Shown here piece after piece: positions 38,203 to 48,166 of a stretch of 64,000 bases of DNA. Under the pieces are notes generated by a model. It was given only the letters and a program-made list of their open reading frames with translations. It had not been told where the DNA came from and searched no databases. The stretch's first letter is position 1, and each line of letters starts with the position of its first letter. This DNA comes from Poecilobothrus nobilitatus (Eukaryota > Arthropoda > Insecta > Diptera > Dolichopodidae): positions 255,711,590-255,775,589 of the forward strand of contig OX352773.1 of NCBI GenBank assembly GCA_947095535.1, in the 5' to 3' direction. A program made the position numbers and the translations under genes.

Positions 38203-38810
38203 AAAACGAGGAAGAGTGCAGTAGAGTAGACTGTGTCAACTCTGGGATACCCGTATGAACGTAATATATCCTGTTTCTATAAAACTTGATCATCTTTTAA
38301 AAACATTCAGAGTTTTAGTACCGAACTACAGAGTTATATTTATGTAAATTGTGGAGTTGTATGATAGCTACCCGAATCTATTGCGCCTAGCTTCATTAAG
38401 TTCCAAGAAATGCAAAAAGCCTGAACCGGCTGCTTTAGGCCATTCAAATTTTACAAAAGTTTTTGGCATGCAATTCGACACTTTTTCACTAAATTTCAGA
38501 TAGCTAGCTTCAATAGACACTGAGTTATTTTCATTTAAAAAGAGAAGTTGTATGGCAACTATCCGAACCTGTCATATCATCACAACAAAATTTTACAGAA
38601 GTTGTTGCCATAAAACTCGATCATCATTTGCAAAATTTCAGATACCTAGATTGAATAGACACTGGGTTATTTCCATTTAAAGAAAGAAGTTGTATGGCAG
38701 CTACTCGAACCCGGCGGCCGAAAATGCTGGAGTTAAATAGCAAAACTAACAATTTTGTAAAAGTGACGTAAAAAAAATTGCAGCCTCCTAACTCCTTTAT
38801 TTTTTGAGTT

Positions 38811-39800
38811 ATCGTGCGGACGGACACTGAGTTCTTTCATTTAAAAAGAGATTTTGTATGGCAGCTACCCGAACCCGTCACACCACCACAACCAAATTTT
38901 GCAGAAGTTGTTGCCATAAAACTTGATCATCATTCGCAAAATTTCAGATACCTAGATTGAACAGACACTGAGTTATTTCTATTTAAAGAAAGAAGTTGTA
39001 TGGCAGCTACTCGAACCCGGCGGCCGAAAATGCTGGAGTTAAATAGCAAAACTAACAATTTTGCAAGAATGACGTAAAAAAAATTTCAGCCTCCTAGCTC
39101 CTTTATTTTTTGAGTTATCGTGCGGACAGACACTGAGTTCTTTTCATTTAAAAAGAGATTTTGTATGGCAGCTACCCGAACCCGTCGCACCACCACAACC
39201 AAATTTTGTAGAAGTTGTTGCCATAAAACTTGATCATCATTTGCAAAATTTCAGATACCTAGATTGAACAGACACTGAGTTATTTCTATTTAAAGAAAGA
39301 AGTTGTATGGCAGCTACTCGAACCCGGCGGCCGAAAATGCTGGAGTTAAATAGCAAAACTAACAATTTTGCAAGAGTGACGTAAAAAAAATTTCAGCCTC
39401 CTAGCTCCTTTATTTTTTGAGTTATCGTGCGGACGGACACTGAGTTCTTTTCATTTAAAAAGAGATTTTGTATGGCAGCTACCCGAACCCGTCGCACCAC
39501 CACAACCAAATTTTGTAGAAGTTGTTGCCATAAAACCTGATCATCATTCGCAAAATTTCAGATACCTAGATTGAAGAGACACTGGGTTATTTCTATTTAA
39601 AGAAAGAAGTTGTATGGCAGCTACCCGAACTCGGGGACAGAAAATGCTGGAGTTAAATAGCAAAACTAACAATTTTACAAAAGTGACGTAAAAAAATTTT
39701 CAGCCTCCTAGCTCCTCTATTTTTTGAGTTATCGTGCGGACGGACACTGAGTTCTTTTCATTTAAAAAGAGATTTTGTATGGCAGCTACCCGAACCCGTT
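38811..39800 (+). repeat. Tandem array with ~307 bp period, left arm
   Basis: The word 'atcgtgcgga' recurs at 38811, 39117, 39424 and 39731 (steps 306, 307, 307). Each unit contains two diverged submonomers ('ttgtatggcagctac' twice per unit) plus the 'gagttatcgtgcg' segment normally found once, before the GGAC tract. The unit has therefore captured part of the 3' module and amplified it. Confidence 0.85.
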
Positions 39801-39850
39801 GCACCAGCACAACCAAATTTTGTAGAAGTTGTTGCCATAAAACTGGATCA

Positions 39851-40368
39851 TCATTTGCAAAATTTCAGACGCCTAGCTTCATTAGGTTCCAAGAGGTGCA
39901 AGAAGTCTGAACCGGCTGCTCTAGACCAACCAAATTTTACAAAAGTTGTTGGCATGTAACTCGACACCTCTTTACCAAATTTCAGATTCCTAGCTTCAAT
40001 AAACACTGAGTTATTCTCATTTAAACGGAGAAGTTGTATGGCAGCTACCCGAACCCGCTGCACCAGCACAACCAAATTTTACAGAAGTTGTTGCCATAAA
40101 ACTTGATCATCATTTGCAAAATTTCAGACGCCTAGCTTCATTAGGTTCCAAGAGGTGCAAGAAGTCTGAACCGGCTGCTCTAGACCAACCAAATTTTACA
40201 AAAGTTGTTGGCATGTAACTCGACACCTCTTTACTAAATTTCAGATTCCTAGCTTCAATAAACACTGAGTTATTCTCATTTAAACGGAGAAGTTGTATGG
40301 CAGCTACCCGAACCCGCTGCACCAGCACAACCAAATTTTACAGAAGTTGTTGCCATAAAACTTGATCA
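39851..40368 (+). repeat. Two tandem 259 bp units, left arm
   Basis: 39851-40109 and 40110-40368 differ at very few bases (for example 'ctttaccaaat' versus 'ctttactaaat'). Both contain 'ggcatgtaactcgacacctc' and 'gttgtatggcagctacccga'. Confidence 0.85.
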
Positions 40369-40562
40369 TCATTTGCAAAATTTCAGAAACCTAGCTTTAA
40401 TAGATACTGAGTTATTTCTATATAAAGATAGAAGTTGTATGGCAGCTACTCGAACCCGCCGACCGAAAATGTTGGATTTAAATAGCAAAACTAACAATTT
40501 TGCAAAAGTGACGTAAAAAAAATTTCAGCCCCCTAGCTCCTTTATTTTTTGAGTTATCGTGC

Positions 40563-40626
40563 GGACGGACGGACGGACGGACGGACGGACGGACGGACGG
40601 ACGGACGGACGGACGGACGGACGGAC
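40563..40626 (+). repeat. (GGAC)16 microsatellite, left arm
   Basis: Sixteen uninterrupted GGAC units. Other family B copies have only two to three units here. Confidence 0.95.
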
Positions 40627-40643
40627 GTACATGGCTTAATCGA

Positions 40644-40662
40644 CTCAGAATTCGATTCTGAG
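40644..40662 (+). repeat. Short hairpin in the family B 3' module
   Basis: 'ctcagaat' - 'tcg' - 'attctgag' is a perfect 8 bp stem. The same hairpin occurs in the copy at 55152-55170 and, shortened, at 30971-30987. Confidence 0.8.
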
Positions 40663-40767
40663 CCGATCCATACCTTTGACACTATATCTAGCTCGACTCC
40701 TTTAAGGTGTCACAAACGTAATGGCAAATTTATTATACCCTTGAACATAGTTCATACGGGTATAATA

Positions 40768-40825
40768 ATAAAAATACGAAAATAACAGAAAATTTTTTTA
40801 AAAGTAGCTCTAAATGACATGAACT
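40768..40825. other. 58 bp palindrome spacer
   Basis: Unique A-rich sequence between the inner arm ends. It is not self-complementary, so the fold-back would have a true loop. Confidence 0.85.
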
Positions 40826-43390
40826 TATTATACCCGTATGAACTATGTTCAAGGGTATAATAAATTTGCCATTACGTTTGTGACACCTTAAAGGAGTCGA
40901 GCTAGATATAGTGTCAAAGGTATGGATCGGCTCAGAATCGAATTCTGAGTCGATTAAGCCATGTACGTCCGTCCGTCCGTCCGTCCGTCCGTCCGTCCGT
41001 CCGTCCGTCCGTCCGTCCGTCCGTCCGTCCGCACGATAACTCAAAAAATAAAGGAGCTAGGGGGCTGAAATTTTTTTTACGTCACTTTTGCAAAATTGTT
41101 AGTTTTGCTATTTAAATCCAACATTTTCGGTCGGCGGGTTCGAGTAGCTGCCATACAACTTCTATCTTTATATAGAAATAACTCAGTATCTATTAAAGCT
41201 AGGTTTCTGAAATTTTGCAAATGATGATCAAGTTTTATGGCAACAACTTCTGTAAAATTTGGTTGTGCTGGTGCAGCGGGTTCGGGTAGCTGCCATACAA
41301 CTTCTCCGTTTAAATGAGAATAACTCAGTGTTTATTGAAGCTAGGAATCTGAAATTTAGTAAAGAGGTGTCGAGTTACATGCCAACAACTTTTGTAAAAT
41401 TTGGTTGGTCTAGAGCAGCCGGTTCAGACTTCTTGCACCTCTTGGAACCTAATGAAGCTAGGCGTCTGAAATTTTGCAAATGATGATCAAGTTTTATGGC
41501 AACAACTTCTGTAAAATTTGGTTGTGCTGGTGCAGCGGGTTCGGGTAGCTGCCATACAACTTCTCCGTTTAAATGAGAATAACTCAGTGTTTATTGAAGC
41601 TAGGAATCTGAAATTTGGTAAAGAGGTGTCGAGTTACATGCCAACAACTTTTGTAAAATTTGGTTGGTCTAGAGCAGCCGGTTCAGACTTCTTGCACCTC
41701 TTGGAACCTAATGAAGCTAGGCGTCTGAAATTTTGCAAATGATGATCCAGTTTTATGGCAACAACTTCTACAAAATTTGGTTGTGCTGGTGCAACGGGTT
41801 CGGGTAGCTGCCATACAAAATCTCTTTTTAAATGAAAAGAACTCAGTGTCCGTCCGCACGATAACTCAAAAAATAGAGGAGCTAGGAGGCTGAAAATTTT
41901 TTTACGTCACTTTTGTAAAATTGTTAGTTTTGCTATTTAACTCCAGCATTTTCTGTCCCCGAGTTCGGGTAGCTGCCATACAACTTCTTTCTTTAAATAG
42001 AAATAACCCAGTGTCTCTTCAATCTAGGTATCTGAAATTTTGCGAATGATGATCAGGTTTTATGGCAACAACTTCTACAAAATTTGGTTGTGGTGGTGCG
42101 ACGGGTTCGGGTAGCTGCCATACAAAATCTCTTTTTAAATGAAAAGAACTCAGTGTCCGTCCGCACGATAACTCAAAAAATAAAGGAGCTAGGAGGCTGA
42201 AATTTTTTTTACGTCACTCTTGCAAAATTGTTAGTTTTGCTATTTAACTCCAGCATTTTCGGCCGCCGGGTTCGAGTAGCTGCCATACAACTTCTTTCTT
42301 TAAATAGAAATAACTCAGTGTCTGTTCAATCTAGGTATCTGAAATTTTGCAAATGATGATCAAGTTTTATGGCAACAACTTCTACAAAATTTGGTTGTGG
42401 TGGTGCGACGGGTTCGGGTAGCTGCCATACAAAATCTCTTTTTAAATGAAAAGAACTCAGTGTCTGTCCGCACGATAACTCAAAAAATAAAGGAGCTAGG
42501 AGGCTGAAATTTTTTTTACGTCATTCTTGCAAAATTGTTAGTTTTGCTATTTAACTCCAGCATTTTCGGCCGCCGGGTTCGAGTAGCTGCCATACAACTT
42601 CTTTCTTTAAATAGAAATAACTCAGTGTCTGTTCAATCTAGGTATCTGAAATTTTGCGAATGATGATCAAGTTTTATGGCAACAACTTCTGCAAAATTTG
42701 GTTGTGGTGGTGTGACGGGTTCGGGTAGCTGCCATACAAAATCTCTTTTTAAATGAAAGAACTCAGTGTCCGTCCGCACGATAACTCAAAAAATAAAGGA
42801 GTTAGGAGGCTGCAATTTTTTTTACGTCACTTTTACAAAATTGTTAGTTTTGCTATTTAACTCCAGCATTTTCGGCCGCCGGGTTCGAGTAGCTGCCATA
42901 CAACTTCTTTCTTTAAATGGAAATAACCCAGTGTCTATTCAATCTAGGTATCTGAAATTTTGCAAATGATGATCGAGTTTTATGGCAACAACTTCTGTAA
43001 AATTTTGTTGTGATGATATGACAGGTTCGGATAGTTGCCATACAACTTCTCTTTTTAAATGAAAATAACTCAGTGTCTATTGAAGCTAGCTATCTGAAAT
43101 TTAGTGAAAAAGTGTCGAATTGCATGCCAAAAACTTTTGTAAAATTTGAATGGCCTAAAGCAGCCGGTTCAGGCTTTTTGCATTTCTTGGAACTTAATGA
43201 AGCTAGGCGCAATAGATTCGGGTAGCTATCATACAACTCCACAATTTACATAAATATAACTCTGTAGTTCGGTACTAAAACTCTGAATGTTTTTAAAAGA
43301 TGATCAAGTTTTATAGAAACAGGATATATTACGTTCATACGGGTATCCCAGAGTTGACACAGTCTACTCTACTGCACTCTTCCTCGTTTT
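40826..43390 (-). mobile_element. Family B DINE-like element, right arm
   Basis: Reverse complement of the left arm at every position compared. (GTCC)16 lies at 40967-41030, the two 259 bp units at 41225-41742, and the ~307 bp array from about 41793 to 42782. The 5' end with 'ctactgcactcttcctcg' is at 43370-43387. Confidence 0.8.
40967..41030 (-). repeat. (GTCC)16 microsatellite, right arm
   Basis: Same unit number as the mirrored tract in the left arm. Confidence 0.95.
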
Positions 43391-44360
43391 AAAAAGATTT
43401 TAACAATTTTTGTTAGAGAAACAAGTAAAAGAAAATAAAGAATTCAACCTCTTTCTATTATTTTCTTATAAAATAAAAAAAAATTTCCAATTTTTATATT
43501 CATTTACTCAATATTAACATAAAAGTAATATTTTATATCTGTTCTAGCAGATTGTCTTATTGAAATCTAATTATCTAATAAAACCGGATGAAGATAATAA
43601 TTTAAAAATAAAAAAGAAAATTCATAACCCTTCTATTCTGCTCCTATTCATCCCTTCTTAAATGAGTTACTAAGAATGGAAATAAAATTTAAAATAAAAA
43701 TTAAATTAAGTATAAACTAAGGAAAAAAAAACTTAAATCTAACTTTAAAATGTATCTGATAGTATTTAGAATCTTACATGGTATTATAGAAAAGTTTTGC
43801 AGAGTTTTTTTGGTATAGATCTTGGGTTTTGTGACGTGACGACATAAAATAGTTGCAAGAAAATATATATATGTACATTATCTGTAATTGTACACATCAA
43901 CTGTCAACTCTATCCCGAGATAACCAATAAGTGCTGCTTTTGGCAATGTGGAAATTTCTTGGGGATTTGAAACTGGTTATGGAAACTCATTTGTTGTGAA
44001 AAGTGCTATAAAATGTGAGTCATACATCTCATCTCTTGTGTACCCCTGAGTCAATAGTGTTCTATTCTATGATGTGCAACTGTTCAAAAGAACCTTTTTA
44101 ACTTCATTTTTAATTTACTTTCTCCAACTATCTCGCATTAATCTATTTCCCTCCCGTTTCGCCTGTTATTTAACTAAACATATATTAGAATAAAAGGAAT
44201 TCATTCTTAGAGTGTAGTTAGCGTGTAAAAAAAAGAAATTTTAAATATGAACCAATACATTTTTAAACACTACTGATTTAAATTATTATTTCCGTATTTT
44301 TGTTAAATTAAATGCCATTTAAAAAGAAAAATTAAAAAATCTAAAATAAAACATTAAAAT
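43391..44360. other. AT-rich interval, no gene recognised
   Basis: 43900-44060 is more balanced in base composition, but I find no recognisable protein or RNA signal there. Confidence 0.55.
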
Positions 44361-45952
44361 AACGAGGAAGAATACAGTTGACTTTGTCAACTCTTAGATA
44401 CCCGTACGAACCGTTAGTATGTTCACAGCCTGTCACTCTGCTTACAATATTATTTTTTTAATATTTTAGTATTTTAAAATAATTTGGGTGAATTTTATAA
44501 TTTCTAGAACTATGGGTTGTACATATATTCAAACTATATGTTTATATGTACATTCTTCAAAAGCAGATTCTAACCTTCCACATTTAACGATTATCAATCC
44601 AAAACTTTTTCAAATATTCTATAGTACCATTTAATACTAAGCGGTAAATGTATATTAAATTTACTAAGTACAAAACAGTAAATATAATTTTAAATATTAT
44701 ATTATATTATATTTAAATATTCCATTGATAGAATAATTTCTTATAAGTAAAATAAAATACATATATGTATGTAAATACGGCGCTATATAATATACATCTA
44801 TACTCTTATCATTCATTCACTAGTGACATATACGATATGTAAATAAACATGATATTATATAAGTATGTATATATATCAATATCATATAAATAAAAATTCT
44901 TCAAGCAACCGTTATGTTGTTTATTTAATTACATTTTTTTGTACTACGCATTATATCGTCAACAATTTCAAATTATCGAGTAAAACAAAATGGAAAAAAT
45001 TCGTTAAAGAAATTTGTTAGAAAATTTGAAAAAATCAAGTAACACTTTCGTCAATTATAAAGTAACCCTATATTATTAAAAAAAGTTGTTAACAGAAATA
45101 AAAGTATAATGTTGGAGCTTTAATTTTTGTGTATTACTTCAAAAAAACTTTAACAGGTGTTCAAGTTACAGGTGTTTAAAAATAGGAAATTTTCAGTTTT
45201 TGACCCCTTACAGCTCCTAAACGGGGGGTGATACAAAAAAAATTTCTGAAATGACTCATATTAATTTTCAAAGATCTAACTTCTGTCAAAATTTCAAGTT
45301 TCCAACTTTAACCGTTTAGAAGATGGAAGGGTTAAAGAATTTTGCAAAATTTGAGTTTCGCATAACGGTAAATTAAGACACCGTATGCCAAAATTATATA
45401 TTTATTGTATATATATTTTTAAAGCTAATGAAAGTAGTAATCGTTTGGCGTTTTCAAAATGAAGATATACCTTATACAACTTGTGATATAACAATTTAAA
45501 TATAGAGCTTTTTTGAACCTTTGGGGAGCTGTAGCTCGGTAACGGGTGGGGCTACAAAAAAAAGTTATTAAAAATAAAATTAATATTTTTGTGAGATCTA
45601 TCAGTAGTTAAAATTTCATAGCTCTATTGCAAAAAAAATGTGGGGATCTAAAAGTTAGGTGTTCGAGAGCTACCCTAAGGCTTGGTCCAAACTCAACCAA
45701 AAAAAATAGGGAACCTACAAATTACTCCCAAAATATTTTGTGTAAATTTCAAGATTCTAGCTTTCTTAGTTTTTGAGTTAGCGTGCTGACGGACGGACGG
45801 ACGGACGGACGGACGGACATGGCTCAAAAGTCTTAGAATTTTTTTCTGATCCGATCCATACCTTTGAAGGTATATCTAGCTCGCTTATTTCGAGGTGTTA
45901 CAAACGGAGGAGTAATTTTATTATACCCGATCCTATCGTACGGGTATAAAAA
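44361..45952 (+). mobile_element. DINE-1-like family C element, fullest copy
   Basis: 5' 'aacgaggaagaatacagttg' with subterminal 'gatacccgtacg', closely like family B. The 3' end 'cgtacgggtataaa' is the inverse of that motif. The middle holds blocks also present at 2.6-3.6 kb (minus) and in family D at 62 kb: 'caggtgtttaaaaatag', 'gcataacggtaaatta' and 'ggggagctgtagctcggtaa'. The 3' module is 'gagttagcgtgctgacggac' with six GGAC-type units (about 45787-45815), 'gatccgatccatacctttga', 'tatatctagctcgctt' and 'gaggtgttacaaacgg'. No central tandem array as in A and B. Non-coding. Confidence 0.7.
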
Positions 45953-46438
45953 TGTAAAAAATTTTCTAGGATATTTGATTTGTTCTATACAATTCTCTTT
46001 GACCCAATTTTTTCAACACAGATAATAAATTTTAAACGATTACAATGAAAATTTTTACTTAATTGTGTCACTTAACACTTCACAATTTGAAAATTTTTGA
46101 TATGTTGATTTTAAATTTGTAGATTTAATTTAAATGTTATTTTATTACAAGACAATAATAACAATAATATAATTTACAATAAACCTTAAAGAAAGAAAAA
46201 TGAATAAAATAATGACAATAGGTACATTTGTTTATTGTTATCAAAAGGAACAAAACATAGAAAATTGAGTTTCAAATAAAATGAAATAAGTGCAAAAACT
46301 GCATTGCGGTAAATTTAAGTATCACTCTTTTTTGTAAGATTATACTGTAAAATTAAACACGTGTTTTCAATTGTTGTAATATATAATATTTAGAAAGCGC
46401 AAAAGCCTTCTCTTAGATTCAAAAATTGTACATTTTTG

Positions 46439-46465
46439 AATATATATATATATATATATATATAT
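46439..46465. repeat. (TA)n microsatellite
   Basis: Uninterrupted TA dinucleotides followed by a T run. Confidence 0.9.
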
Positions 46466-47610
46466 TTTTTTTGTTAAATATTAGAATAAAATGTTGATGC
46501 AGCAGTACAAAAATTCAAAATGAGGACCATTTATAAACCATTTGAATATAAATATATTTTCGAATAAAAGAATTTTTTAAAATTTTCGTATTTAAATTTT
46601 ATTTGATATTACTTTTTGTTTATTACTTCTCTTAAGAATTTGTACTCATCCCTATTTCTACATCATCTCTGTTGGAAATAGTTGCCTTTATTTGCTCACA
46701 TCTGTTATTAATTCAACGTTCTTGCGAAATCATGCGTTTTAGGGAATTTTTTGAATGCCCGTCGAAAGATCGTCTTTGCATCTTTTTGGTTATTTCAATC
46801 TAGTCCGTGTTTTCTATGCTACTTCGTAACTTTATAAATGTTTGAGCTATCGAACTTCACATTTTCTTTTTGATTTCTTACTAAATTTGCTTTCTTTGAT
46901 AAAAAGTTGGAGTCCAGTGACTTTTCTTTCTGAATTTAACCAGTATATTTCACAAATTCGCCTTGAACACTGACTAATGAATATCTGTAATTCTACGTAA
47001 TGTTATTTGTGACTAACGTTTGGTTTCAAATCCATATTAAGTCTCTATTATATTTACATTTTTAGTCGCCCACATTGATGCTTATATGTTAATGTTTAGA
47101 TAAATTAATAAAATTGGAAATTAATATTTTGCTTTTGTATATTAATATAATTTAGTATTAAAATAACAGTAAAATCTGTAAGAATTCGTTAAATTCTAAA
47201 ACGCAAGCAAAACAGAATACAAACTGTACCACAAAGAAATAGAAGAAGATGGCCGATCTTTGTTAAAGTTTTGAATAATTTTGAAAAAAAATCAAATATA
47301 TTATATTAAAGTTTTCTTCAAAGTTGATTGTAAACAAAATATTAAATACTGTACTAAAATAAGAATGTTATTATAAAAATATTCTGTAGAGGTTCTTCTA
47401 CGTTTGAATATACTATCTTATTTCTTTTCTCACTAAGCTCAACTAATCTGATTTACTCTGAATCCTAAATAATAAAGCAAACACTTTAAGTGCTTAGTGT
47501 GAACGCATGAATGGAAAATTAAAAAAAAAAAGATGTTGTCCGAAAACTATTTTAATTCAGTAGATTTTAACTAAAAGGTTACGATAATGATCTGTTCTAT
47601 AGGTAAAACC

Positions 47611-47790
47611 TTGATAGTGTAGCTTTGTTAAATTAATTATTAGGCCTATCTTATGGTTTTTAATTATCATCTCCTGAAGCGATTTCTCTGATTTAGGAAG
47701 ATTCTTGATAGTGTAGATCCATTAAATTAATTATTAGACCTATCGGTTTTTTAATTATCAGCTCCTGTAGGGATTGATCCTCAATAATTG
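47611..47790 (+). repeat. Two-copy tandem duplication, ~94 bp
   Basis: Copies start at 47611 and 47705 with 'ttgatagtgtag' and share 'taaattaattattag', 'cctatc' and 'aattatcatctcctg' / 'aattatcagctcctg'. Clearly diverged, so not recent. Confidence 0.75.
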
Positions 47791-48131
47791 TTCTAAGCAA
47801 TAACCACTTGACGAGTTCAGATCATTAATGCAATACTAAGAAATTCTTGAATTTCAGATTTTTTAACATTGCATACGTATACAAAACAGACAATTTTAAA
47901 AGAATTTGCCGCAAAAAAAGTAAATAATAGCATTATATGTTATTTGATGAAGGACATATTTTATTTTAAGAAATATGAAAATATTTAAAATAGATTATTT
48001 ACATTTTTAGTTTTCCTTTTAAAAGAATTTAGTTTTGAATTATAAAAGAATATGCATTAAATAACATATAAAAAATGTAATAAGAAAAAAATGTCCTTGC
48101 GAGTTGCAATTGCAAATGCTCATACCCATTA

Positions 48132-48137
<6 letters not shown>

Positions 48138-48162
<25 letters not shown>

Positions 48163-48166
48163 CTAT
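48138..48166. repeat. (TA)n microsatellite
   Basis: TA dinucleotide run with minor interruptions at its edges. Confidence 0.9.

Larger units (their letters stand above)
38203..40767 (+). mobile_element. Family B DINE-like element, left arm
   Basis: 5' end 'gaggaagagtgcagtagag', subterminal 'gatacccgtatgaac' (38246-38260), a long central array, then 'gagttatcgtgcg', (GGAC)16, 'atggcttaatcgactcag', a perfect 8 bp stem hairpin (40644-40662), 'aaggtgtcacaaacgtaatg' and 'gttcatacgggtata' at the end. At about 2.57 kb it is roughly three times longer than the family B copies at 30.3 and 54.4 kb, because the central repeats are amplified. Confidence 0.8.
38203..43390. repeat. Large palindrome: two inverted family B DINE-like elements
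   Basis: Left arm 38203-40767 and right arm 40826-43390 are reverse complements. Paired positions always sum to 81593, from the outer 'aaaacgagga' / 'tcctcgtttt' to the inner 'tataata' / 'tattata', so there is no net insertion or deletion over 2,565 bp per arm. All stretches I compared by eye were identical, including a base that distinguishes two neighbouring 259 bp units within one arm. The flanks outside the arms and the 58 bp spacer are not complementary. Each arm is a complete family B element with its 3' end facing the centre. It may be a foldback-like mobile unit, a recent inverted duplication kept identical by gene conversion, or an assembly or library artefact. Confidence 0.9.

Noticed and set aside
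40549..41044. Two open frames encoding a repeated 'GRTD' protein, one on each strand
   Set aside because: They are translations of the GGAC tract and the DINE-like 3' module, mirrored because the locus is a palindrome. There is no start context or conserved protein.
38811..42782. CRISPR-like reading of the regularly spaced repeats
   Set aside because: Units are continuous tandem copies of 259-307 bp without unique spacers, in a eukaryotic repeat.
46640..47080. Possible degraded coding element in a less AT-rich patch
   Set aside because: I read both strands and found no known transposase, reverse transcriptase or host protein motif.
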